NCBI RefSeq assembly: GCF_000468115.1
Contig: NZ_AVQI01000076.1
Location: 1-36,861, forward strand
DNA: 36,861 nt
Reading direction: 5' to 3'
Source: Treponema socranskii subsp. socranskii VPI DR56BR1116 = ATCC 35536
Lineage (GTDB): Bacteria; Spirochaetota; Spirochaetia; Treponematales; Treponemataceae
The position numbers were made by a program, and so were the translations under genes. Positions 29,920-36,861 of the stretch are shown piece after piece; positions within the stretch are counted from its first letter, which is position 1; each line of letters starts with the position of its first letter. The notes under the pieces are model-generated. The model ran no database searches and was not told the DNA's origin. It was given only the letters and a program-made list of their open reading frames with translations.

Positions 29920-32277
29920 TCACCGCTTCGCACCGATCGCCTGCTGGGCATTGATTTCTTTGCGCACACCGAGTTCAAGCAGCTGGCTTACATCGATAAT
30001 CAGCGATACGGAACCGTCTCCCAGTATCGACGCGCCTGCGATGCCGGGCGAATTGGTAAATTGGTCGCGCAGCGGTTTGATAACGACGTCTTCTTCGCCG
30101 ATAAGTCCGTCGACCATAATGCCGATTTTCTTTTCCTGCGAGCCGACGATAACGATAAAGCAATAGCCGTCGTCGTCGATCTCCGCTTCACGGATATTGA
30201 ACAGGCGCGAAAAGCGCAAAATGCTGATCACTTCGTTGCGCACATTGAGCACTTCGTAATTGTCGATCGTATTTATCTCGCTCAGCTTGATACGCTGGCT
30301 TTCGATAACACTCGCGATCGGAATCGAATACACTTCGCTTCCGACTCTGACGAGCAACCCCTGTATGATCGCGAGAGTCAGCGGCAGTTTGATCGTAAAC
30401 GTCGTACCGCGGCCTTTTACCGACGTGACGAATACCGTGCCGTTCAGTTTTTCGATCATCGTTTTGACGACATCGAGTCCGACGCCGCGCCCCGAAACGT
30501 TCGTGATCTTATCCGATGTCGAAAACCCGGGTTCGAAGATGAGATTGAACGCTTCCTGATCCGTCAGAATTTTATCGGGATGGATGAGACCTTTTTGGAC
30601 CGCTTTTTGGCGGACGCGCTGCACATCGATACCGGCACCGTCGTCCGATATTTCGATGATGATCATATTGCCTTCGTTCGACGCTTTTAAAAACACCGTA
30701 CCCGTTTCGCGTTTGCCCGCCTTTTTGCGATCGCCGGGAGATTCGATACCGTGATCGACGGAGTTGCGCACGCAGTGCATGATCGGATCGAGCAGATCTT
30801 CGATGACGGATTTGTCGAGCTCCGTATCTTCGCCTTCAATCTTTAAATCGATTTTTTTATTCAGATCGCGCTGCAAGTCACGCACGACGCGGGGAAAGCG
30901 GCTGAAAATCTGGCTGATCGGAACCATGCGGATTTTCATGACGCCTTCCTGCAATTCGCTCGAAAAGCGTCCGAGATTTTGCGTCGACGAACGGAATTTT
31001 TCGGTCGCGCTTTTGACTTCGGAAACATACGCATCGAAAAGATTCGCCAGATCTCCGTAGCTGTTTAAAATCTCATCTTTGACGTCTTTGACAGACGTAC
31101 CGTTTTTGATTTTATCGAGATACTGCGGAAGCATTTCAAACAACTGCCGCATCTTTTCTTTATAGCTCGCTTCCATGCCTTGGAACATGACAAACGAATT
31201 GACGAGCTGCATGGAAAGCTGATTAAACGCCGCTTTTGTGATAACCGTTTCGCTGACGAGATTTAACAGATAGTCGATCCGCCGTGAATCCACACGCAGT
31301 ATAGAACCGGTTTGCGCCGCATGAGAGGCGGGAGCCTGTGCCGGCTGAGCGGCAGCGGGTTTTGCGGAAACGGCTTCTTCCGTCGATTCCGCCGCTTGCG
31401 GTTCGTCGGAGACGGACGCGGAAACGGCAGCCTCCGATTCTTCACTGTTGTCCGACCCGTCAAACGAATCGATACGCTGCGCATCGTCGACAAGAGTTAC
31501 GTCGGCAAGAAATGCCGTATCTTCGATCTTTTCCTGCGTTTCCGATGTCGCGATATAATAGTACACGTTTTCGTAAAACGTATCTTCATACAGCGCGTCG
31601 AAATCGGGAACGGTTTTTAAAACGCTGCCGATCGATTTCAGCGCGGCAAAAACCTGAATACCGCCGACGCTGTTCATCGGATTGCTTTCGTCGAATTTGA
31701 CGGCGACGCACCACAGCGACTGCGAACCTTGACAGGCTTCTTTGAGTTCAAGATATTCACTTTCAGAAAGTTCGGGGCGCACAAAGGCCGCATCTCCCGA
31801 GTCGGCGGGCTTCGGAAGCGTCGCTTTCGGCGTCGTCTTTTTCGGAGCGGCAGATTTTGCGGCAGGAGCTTTTCCGCCTTTCGATGAAATATACGAATGA
31901 ATCGTATCGATAAGATCGTCGATATTTTTCGAATACACGGAACCGTTTGTACGCGCTTCGAGCATCGCTTTAATAACGTCGATCGCGTTGAGCAGTACAT
32001 CGATAACCGGTTCGGTAACCTTTAATCTGTCGGAGCGAATTTCGTCGAGCATGTCTTCGACCGAATGCGTAAACGACGCAATTTCATTCATCTCTACCGT
32101 CGCCGAACCGCCTTTCAGCGTATGCGCAGCGCGGAAAATTTCGTCGATCGCTTCGTGATTCGTCGGATCGTTTTCTATGACCAACACATTGCTTTCAAGA
32201 TTGTCTACCTGCTGTTCGGCTTCGGCAAAAAAATCTTTCAACAGCTCTTCATTGTTGGGATCAAGATAATCGCTCAT
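29920..32277 (-). CDS. cheA: Chemotaxis histidine kinase CheA
   Basis: A 785-residue cytosolic kinase. The P1/HPt domain carries phospho-acceptor H52 in RAAHTLKGGSA; a P2-like segment follows about 175-270, then an Ala/Pro/Glu linker. The P3 dimerisation helices begin at the SILRVDSRRIDYLLNLVSETVITK segment. The P4 catalytic domain has N box NSVDHGIES (about 507), G1 DDGAGID and G2 GRGVGLDVVK (about 597). The C-terminal P5 domain (LPLTLAIIQGLLVRVG... VNKI-like) binds CheW. It is the first gene of the operon; it has no Shine-Dalgarno but a near-consensus promoter ends seven bases before the ATG, predicting a leaderless transcript. It is divergent from a beta-barrel-like gene. Confidence 0.97.
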   Translation of the reverse strand: MSDYLDPNNEELLKDFFAEAEQQVDNLESNVLVIENDPTNHEAIDEIFRAAHTLKGGSATVEMNEIASFTHSVEDMLDEIRSDRLKVTEPVIDVLLNAIDVIKAMLEARTNGSVYSKNIDDLIDTIHSYISSKGGKAPAAKSAAPKKTTPKATLPKPADSGDAAFVRPELSESEYLELKEACQGSQSLWCVAVKFDESNPMNSVGGIQVFAALKSIGSVLKTVPDFDALYEDTFYENVYYYIATSETQEKIEDTAFLADVTLVDDAQRIDSFDGSDNSEESEAAVSASVSDEPQAAESTEEAVSAKPAAAQPAQAPASHAAQTGSILRVDSRRIDYLLNLVSETVITKAAFNQLSMQLVNSFVMFQGMEASYKEKMRQLFEMLPQYLDKIKNGTSVKDVKDEILNSYGDLANLFDAYVSEVKSATEKFRSSTQNLGRFSSELQEGVMKIRMVPISQIFSRFPRVVRDLQRDLNKKIDLKIEGEDTELDKSVIEDLLDPIMHCVRNSVDHGIESPGDRKKAGKRETGTVFLKASNEGNMIIIEISDDGAGIDVQRVRQKAVQKGLIHPDKILTDQEAFNLIFEPGFSTSDKITNVSGRGVGLDVVKTMIEKLNGTVFVTSVKGRGTTFTIKLPLTLAIIQGLLVRVGSEVYSIPIASVIESQRIKLSEINTIDNYEVLNVRNEVISILRFSRLFNIREAEIDDDGYCFIVIVGSQEKKIGIMVDGLIGEEDVVIKPLRDQFTNSPGIAGASILGDGSVSLIIDVSQLLELGVRKEINAQQAIGAKR

Positions 32278-32284
32278 ACTCTTT

Positions 32285-32312
32285 ATTATATACGTAAACC
32301 AATATAATTCAA
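32285..32312 (-). promoter_or_regulatory. Sigma70-type promoter of the chemotaxis operon, leaderless configuration
   Basis: On the minus strand TTGAAT (32312-32307), 16 bp, TATAAT (32290-32285), seven bases before the cheA ATG at 32277. The expected +1 is the start codon. Confidence 0.75.
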
Positions 32313-32428
32313 GCGCTTAACGCGAAAATTTGCGTATTTTTTCCGACTCGCTTCCGATACAGTTATACGCGCTTTCTGCCGATAGTATAGAGACAATCTT
32401 TACGGATTTTTTTATCAGGAGCGCCGCC

Positions 32429-33655
32429 GTGAATCGAAAAAAAACGCTTTGTATCATATACGTATTATCTGCCCTGCTCGCTCATCGCGGATTCGCCGCA
32501 GGATTTTTTTCAGGCTATACGGGCATCAAAGCCGACCTCGGATTTGCAAATGCGGGCGGTTCTTTCGATATGCAGCTCAAACTGCAGTCGTTTTTTGCCG
32601 GACAATTCAATTTGGCAAACAACCTCATCGCCCGTGCCGAATTTTCGATACGCACCGACGACATCATCGACAATACGATTTTCAATAAAACGCCCGCCGA
32701 TTTTAAAATCGACGAACTGTCCCTGATTTATCGTAAACAATTTTTAGACAGCGTCAATTTTTTCAGCGTCTTCGCCGGTACGTACGAGCCGATCGGTTCC
32801 GATTTGTTCTTACGGCGGCAGTTCGGCATCGAAGCGATTTCATCGAAAATCACCGAAAGCTGGCTCGGGCTGTCCGGCTCAATCGTGTGCCCGCTGTTCG
32901 GCATCGGCATTTCCGATATCGTATGCTTTTCGAGCACGCCCGTAGCGAGCGGCGGCTACCTCTACGTCAACCGCGAAAACCCCGACAACAATTTCGTGCT
33001 GAACGTCGACGCGCGCTTTGCGTGCGCCTATCAGTATTTTATCCTCGATGCCGCAGCAGGCATCAATTCGCCGATGAAAAACAAAAACGGCGCGGGCGAA
33101 GACGTACTTCTCCTCATCGACTCTCTGTATGCACACGCGGGCATCACGATGCTCATCGGCAACAATTATACGCCCTGCTCGCTTTTTATGCAGGCCGGCG
33201 TATACGACCTGCCGCTCGAGCAGGGTTCGGACACATTTTCATTCGATATCGAAAGCATCTATCTTCTTGCGGAATTTCGAACGCACATATCGTCGTACCA
33301 AACGATGTTCGCCGTATTCAGCCTCCCCTCCGATACGGTGAGCGAGCTGCTTTTTATCCGCGACACGCTCGGCTGTAATCTTACGATCTGTAATCCTTCG
33401 GTGTATATCGGCGCGCAGCGTTTCGAATTCGGAATCCACAACACGCTTTCGTTCAAGGATAAAACCTATGTCGACATAAAAGATTTCGCCGATCTGTTCT
33501 CTTCCCTGCCGACGATTGCCGTTTCCCCGTACGCGGCGGTAAAAGTCGGACGGGGAGAATTTCGCACGATGCTGCAAGTCCTCATTTCCGACTTGATAAA
33601 CGATTCTCCCGCAGCCGCGTTCGAATGCAATTTCGGCTACAAAATGCAGCTGTAA
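32429..33655 (+). CDS. Exported beta-barrel-like protein, unknown function
   Basis: A 408-residue protein with a signal peptide (MNRKKTLCIIYVLSALLAHRGFA) and a body of alternating strands rich in aromatic and Ser/Gly turns (AGFFSGYTGIKADLGFANAGG; FNLANNLIARAEFSIRTD). This is the pattern of a spirochaete outer-membrane barrel. No family is recognised. The start is GTG at 32429, with AGGAG eight bases upstream. The frame runs back to 32330 but without a ribosome binding site, and it would bury the signal peptide. It is divergent from cheA, 151 bp away, and convergent with dapL. A sensing or porin role is only a possibility. Confidence 0.72.
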   Translation: MNRKKTLCIIYVLSALLAHRGFAAGFFSGYTGIKADLGFANAGGSFDMQLKLQSFFAGQFNLANNLIARAEFSIRTDDIIDNTIFNKTPADFKIDELSLIYRKQFLDSVNFFSVFAGTYEPIGSDLFLRRQFGIEAISSKITESWLGLSGSIVCPLFGIGISDIVCFSSTPVASGGYLYVNRENPDNNFVLNVDARFACAYQYFILDAAAGINSPMKNKNGAGEDVLLLIDSLYAHAGITMLIGNNYTPCSLFMQAGVYDLPLEQGSDTFSFDIESIYLLAEFRTHISSYQTMFAVFSLPSDTVSELLFIRDTLGCNLTICNPSVYIGAQRFEFGIHNTLSFKDKTYVDIKDFADLFSSLPTIAVSPYAAVKVGRGEFRTMLQVLISDLINDSPAAAFECNFGYKMQL

Positions 33656-33678
33656 GCGCTGAAGACAGCGGCATACAC

Positions 33679-33750
33679 GGCGAGATTGCGAAGCAAACTC
33701 GCCGGTGAGTACCGCGAACGGCGTGAACCGGCGAACGAAGTTTTCGCCGG
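33679..33750. repeat. Two strong hairpins in the gap before dapL's 3' end
   Basis: GGCGAG/CTCGCC with inner TTGC-gaa-GCAA (33679-33703) and CCGGCGAA/TTCGCCGG (33728-33750). A smaller CGCTG/CAGCG stem lies just after the upstream stop codon (about 33657-33670). They may end transcription from either side, although no clean U-tract is seen. Confidence 0.5.
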
Positions 33751-33812
33751 CAGCACGACTTTATTCAGCGTATGTTTTCAAAACTCGATATTCGACCTAT
33801 TAATTATTAATT

Positions 33813-35036
33813 TTACAAATTCAACTTCGAAAGCCGTACACACGCTTCGTTTACGGCTTCGTGATGACCGAAAGAGCTGAAACGCAAAAAGCCTTCGCCC
33901 GCCTCTCCGAACCCCGAACCGGGAGTCGTTACGACGCGGCATTCGTCGAGAATTTTATCGAAGATTTCCCAGCTCGTGTATTTCGGAAAATACACCCAAA
34001 GGTAGGGCGAGTTTCCGGTACTGTAGACGCGCACGCCCGCTTTTGCAAAATTATCGCCGGAAAGCGCTTTCCCGATCGCACGGACATTTTCAAGATAATA
34101 ATCGATCGTCTTTTTCATTTCGGCAAGGCCTTCGGGATCGAGGGCCGCAAGACCGCCTCTCTGTGCGATATTCGACGCGCCGTTAAAAAGCGTGGTCATA
34201 ACGCGAGACCAATCTTTGATGACGGGAGTGCCGTCTGCATATAAAAGCGTTTTCGGCACGACCGACCAGCCGAGCCGGACGCCGGTAAATCCCGCAGGCT
34301 TCGAATACGAATTGATTTCGATCGCACAGGTACGCGCTCCGCTTATTTCAAAAATCGATTTCGGAAGCCCGGGCGTACGGATAAACTCCGCATACGCCGC
34401 ATCGAACACGATGACGCATCCGTGAGCCTTTGCAAAATCGACGAGGCGGCCGAGCTCTTCTCTTGTGGACGCATAGCCCGTCGGATTGTTCGGCGAACAA
34501 AAATAAATGATGCTGTTGTCGCGTACTTTTGTTAAATCGGGAAAAAAATTATTTTCCGGCGTACACGGAAGATAGCTTATACCCTCGTATACGCCGTTAT
34601 GTGCCGCGCCCGCAGCCCCGATGAGCACCGAGCCGTCGACATACACGGGATATGCGGGATCCTGCACGGCGACGCGCACTCCGCCTCCGAACAAAAGCTG
34701 TATACGCGCAATATCGCATTTTGCGCCGTCGGATACGAACACTTCATCGGCTTCCGCAATGCCCGCATAAAAAGTTTCGGCGATTTTTTTACGAAGTTCG
34801 GAAAGCCCCTGTTCATCGCCGTAACCCGAATAACCTTCGGGAGTCGCAAGGGCGCGCGCATAGTCCGACATCGCGTTTGAAATGTGCCCTTCGAGCGGTT
34901 CCGTCGTATTGCCGATGCTCAAACTGATGAGCTTCGCATCGGGATGAGACGCCGCGTAGGTTTTACTCCGGCGCGCAACTTCGGGAAAGAGATAGCCCGC
35001 AGTGAGATTGGCAAAACATCGGTTTCGTTCTATCAT
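33813..35036 (-). CDS. dapL: LL-diaminopimelate aminotransferase
   Basis: A 407-residue PLP enzyme (class I/II aminotransferase fold) converting tetrahydrodipicolinate to LL-diaminopimelate in one step, for lysine and peptidoglycan synthesis in the cytosol. DapL landmarks are the N-terminal LISLSIGNTTEPL block, EGYSGYGDEQGLSELRKKIAE, DGAKCDIARIQLLFG, SPNNPTGYAS, and the PLP lysine in NSYSKPAGFTGVRLGW (around residues 243-258). The length is typical. The ATG at 35036 has no Shine-Dalgarno but lies six bases after a -10 box. DapL is the diaminopimelate route known in Chlamydia, plants and spirochaetes, consistent with the inferred taxon. Confidence 0.93.
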   Translation of the reverse strand: MIERNRCFANLTAGYLFPEVARRSKTYAASHPDAKLISLSIGNTTEPLEGHISNAMSDYARALATPEGYSGYGDEQGLSELRKKIAETFYAGIAEADEVFVSDGAKCDIARIQLLFGGGVRVAVQDPAYPVYVDGSVLIGAAGAAHNGVYEGISYLPCTPENNFFPDLTKVRDNSIIYFCSPNNPTGYASTREELGRLVDFAKAHGCVIVFDAAYAEFIRTPGLPKSIFEISGARTCAIEINSYSKPAGFTGVRLGWSVVPKTLLYADGTPVIKDWSRVMTTLFNGASNIAQRGGLAALDPEGLAEMKKTIDYYLENVRAIGKALSGDNFAKAGVRVYSTGNSPYLWVYFPKYTSWEIFDKILDECRVVTTPGSGFGEAGEGFLRFSSFGHHEAVNEACVRLSKLNL

Positions 35037-35042
35037 AAACGC

Positions 35043-35071
35043 ATTTTAACGAATCGCGCAAAACAGTGCAA
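35043..35071 (-). promoter_or_regulatory. Sigma70-type promoter of dapL, leaderless configuration
   Basis: On the minus strand TTGCAC (35071-35066), 17 bp, TAAAAT (35048-35043), six bases before the ATG at 35036. Confidence 0.7.
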
Positions 35072-35126
35072 CAAAATCGTACACAAAATACGGATTTGCC
35101 GGCGCACCGAAAATTTTATTTTCCGC

Positions 35127-35178
35127 AAAATAACGTGTAACGTGAAAATCGGCTGCGCTCCCGGCGGCAGCCCTGCCG
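35127..35178. repeat. Dispersed intergenic element, copy B
   Basis: Counterpart of 21697-21748, differing at a few positions; the block from AATCGGCTGC to GCAGCCCTGCCG differs at two bases. It lies between divergent dapL and icd. Confidence 0.75.
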
Positions 35179-35201
35179 AACACCGCAAACACCCGCAAAG
35201 C

Positions 35202-35230
35202 TGGACGATGAGCGCGAAAGCAGTTATACT
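35202..35230 (+). promoter_or_regulatory. Sigma70-type promoter of icd, leaderless configuration
   Basis: TGGACG (35202-35207), 17 bp, TATACT (35225-35230), seven bases before the ATG at 35238. Confidence 0.6.
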
Positions 35231-35237
35231 CATTGCC

Positions 35238-36434
35238 ATGACAAAGATACCGATGAAAAACGCCGTCGCAGAACTCGACGGAGACGAAATGACGCGCGTA
35301 CTGTGGCAGCTCGTCAAAGACAAATTGCTTTCCCCTTACGTCGATCTCAAAACCGAATACTACGATTTAAGTTTAACAAAACGCGATGAAACCGACGATA
35401 AAATAACCTACAATGCGGCTGAAGCGATAAAAAAACTCGGCGTCGGCGTCAAATGCGCGACGATTACGTCGAACGCGGCGCGCATGGAAGAATACAAACT
35501 CTCGCACCTCACGCCGAGTCCGAACGGCATCATCCGCGCGGAACTCGACGGCACCGTGTTCCGCACACCCATATTCGTAAACAATATCAATCCGTCCGTT
35601 TCGTGTTGGAAAAAACCGATTGCGCTCGGCCGGCACGCATACGGCGACGTATACAAAAACTGCGAAATCCGTACGCCCGGAGCGGGAAAAGCCGAACTCG
35701 TGTTTACGGGAACGGACGGCAAAGAGATCCGCAAAACGATCATGGACATGAAAAGCGCCGGCATCATACAAGGTATCCACAACCTCGACGCGTCCATCGA
35801 AAACTTCGCCCGCTGCTGTTTTACCTACGCGCTCGACAAAAACGTACCCGTGTGGTTCGGCGCAAAAGACACGATTTCGAAAACCTACGACGGCACGTTC
35901 AAAGAAATCTTTCAGCGCATATTCGATGCCGAATACAAAACGCGCTTCGAAAAAGCCGGCATCACTTATTTTTACACGCTCATCGACGACGCCGTCGCTC
36001 GCATTATGAAAAGCGAAGGCGGCATGCTGTGGGCGTGCAAAAATTACGACGGAGACGTCATGAGCGATATGATCGCATCCGCGTGCGGCAGCCTCGCAAT
36101 GATGACAAGCGTACTCGTCAGCCCCTCAGGCGCATTCGAATACGAAGCCTCTCACGGCACGGTGCAAAAACACTACTACCGCTACTTAAAAGGCGAAAAG
36201 ACGTCGACTAATCCCGTTGCACTCATCTTCGCATGGACGGGCGCGCTCGCAAAACGCGGCGAACTCGACGGCACCGAAGCGCTTAGCGATTTTGCACGAC
36301 GCCTCGAAAGGGCGACGCTTTCGACAATCGAAGACGGAGAGATGACCGGCGACATAGCGCTCCTCGCCTCCCCTGCGCCCAAGCGCGTGCTCAATTCGTG
36401 GGAATTTATCGACGCGATCCGAAACCGGCTTTAG
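35238..36434 (+). CDS. icd: NADP-dependent isocitrate dehydrogenase, type II (eukaryote-like)
   Basis: A 398-residue cytosolic enzyme oxidising isocitrate to 2-oxoglutarate with NADP. Type II signatures are clear: AELDGDEMTRVLWQLVKDKLL, GVKCATITSNAARMEEYKL, the substrate loop TPSPNGIIRAELDGTVFRTPI, the metal aspartates (TLIDDAVARIMKSEGGMLWACKNYDGDVMSD) and the cofactor region EASHGTVQKHYYRYLKGEKTSTNPVALIFAW. The frame is open far upstream, but this family begins with MKNAVAELDG-like residues and the promoter places +1 at the ATG of 35238. No other TCA-cycle gene is in the window, so the likely job is 2-oxoglutarate and NADPH supply. An AT-rich ATTAATTATTAATTTTTT motif follows the stop. Confidence 0.93.
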   Translation: MTKIPMKNAVAELDGDEMTRVLWQLVKDKLLSPYVDLKTEYYDLSLTKRDETDDKITYNAAEAIKKLGVGVKCATITSNAARMEEYKLSHLTPSPNGIIRAELDGTVFRTPIFVNNINPSVSCWKKPIALGRHAYGDVYKNCEIRTPGAGKAELVFTGTDGKEIRKTIMDMKSAGIIQGIHNLDASIENFARCCFTYALDKNVPVWFGAKDTISKTYDGTFKEIFQRIFDAEYKTRFEKAGITYFYTLIDDAVARIMKSEGGMLWACKNYDGDVMSDMIASACGSLAMMTSVLVSPSGAFEYEASHGTVQKHYYRYLKGEKTSTNPVALIFAWTGALAKRGELDGTEALSDFARRLERATLSTIEDGEMTGDIALLASPAPKRVLNSWEFIDAIRNRL

Positions 36435-36861
36435 TACCGCTCATAATTAATTATTAATTTTTTCGGACGACGCATATCGAAAGATCCCGCCCTCCGCAGC
36501 TCACTCGCGCTCGGCCTCCTCGCTCGCTCGCGGTCGCTCCGGTGGCTGCCTGCGGCACCGCTCCGGCCGGGCGTAGGTTTTTATACTTCATCTTTTCGAA
36601 TGCAACAAAAGATATACAAGCCGACTGCGATTCCTTATGAGGACACACAGTACGACGTTTACGGCGCGCTGTGTGATAAGAGACGCTCGCAAATCCTGCG
36701 CGGGGAACTTCGCACTTCGTGCTCGACGCACGGCACGGAGGCCGTGTCGTATTTTTGCAAAATAGTCGCGTATTTTTGCTACGCAAAAATACGATAGTGA
36801 GCGGGACACGGATGTACTGCGAACGACCGCTGCTCGGATTTGCTCTTTTAAGTCGTGAGGA
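36435..36861. other. Palindrome-rich non-coding tail
   Basis: 427 bp with no gene I can support; the short open frames have no ribosome binding site or recognisable protein. It holds the ATTAATTATTAATTTTTT motif (about 36446-36463), a GC-rich stretch with repeated CGCTCG/CTCGCT words, and small hairpins: GCAC-TTC-GTGC, CACGG-AGG-CCGTG and a perfect 11-bp one, CGTATTTTTGC-tac-GCAAAAATACG (36769-36793). Confidence 0.55.

Noticed and set aside
34884-35237. N-terminal extension of isocitrate dehydrogenase (open frame back to 34884)
   Set aside because: It overlaps the dapL coding region and promoter and a dispersed repeat; the family starts at MKNAVAELDG-like residues and a promoter ends just before 35238.
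36600-36797. 65-residue plus-strand ORF in the right-hand tail
   Set aside because: It runs through several small palindromes, lacks a ribosome site and resembles no family known to me.
1-36861. CRISPR array, tRNA/rRNA genes, complete insertion sequence or prophage
   Set aside because: No regularly spaced direct repeats, no cloverleaf or rRNA-like stretch, and no intact transposase or integrase was recognised.

Overview
The window looks like chromosomal DNA from a spirochaete, most likely a Treponema-type organism of near 50% GC. The basis is a cheA - cheW/cheR-like - cheX - cheY operon including the spirochaete CheW-CheR-like fusion, a UPF0164 (FadL-like) outer-membrane protein of the kind known from Treponema, a giant membrane SpoIIE phosphatase, an LL-diaminopimelate aminotransferase, and treponeme-like small proteins. 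The genus is inferred from gene content; I saw no rRNA, tRNA or CRISPR array.

Layout, left to right. Positions 1-71 hold the tail of a gene that enters from the left. A GT-B-type glycosyltransferase follows (142-1608, +). On the minus strand are gltX (3634-5208) and, directly behind it, an AT-richer two-gene ATPase / TOPRIM-like pair (2328-3620 and 1669-2322) that resembles anti-phage modules; a run of nine G serves as its Shine-Dalgarno. A low-molecular-weight protein tyrosine phosphatase (5303-5752, -) is followed by three tandem exported FMN/FAD reductases of the fumarate/urocanate reductase superfamily (6066-11986, +). Next, between two identical 68-bp terminator repeats, lie a decayed PIN-toxin pseudogene, its small antitoxin-like partner and a KefF/MdaB-type quinone reductase (12119-13174).

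From 13465 to 21590 (-) there is a small 11-mer-repeat protein, a 1554-residue propeller/HAMP/SpoIIE phosphatase and a translationally coupled 1005-residue exported helical protein. A very AT-rich PLD-family nuclease (22020-22703, +) sits in a palindrome-rich gap before the UPF0164 protein (22848-24155, +). The next block has GH57-like and DUF4912 genes (-), divergent from a degenerate response regulator (+), then the chemotaxis operon cheA-cheW/R-cheX-cheY (32277 down to 27513, -). The right end carries a beta-barrel-like exported protein (32429-33655, +), dapL (-), a eukaryote-type NADP isocitrate dehydrogenase (35238-36434, +) and a palindrome-rich non-coding tail.

The strongest cross-cutting observation is promoter placement. 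Eight start codons (glycosyltransferase, gltX, the phosphatase, the PIN remnant, DUF4912, cheA, dapL, icd) have a -10 box ending only 6-10 bases before the ATG and no convincing Shine-Dalgarno, mostly with a -35 element at 16-17 bp. These genes are predicted to make leaderless or nearly leaderless mRNAs. Other genes in the window have ordinary ribosome binding sites, so two initiation modes appear to coexist.
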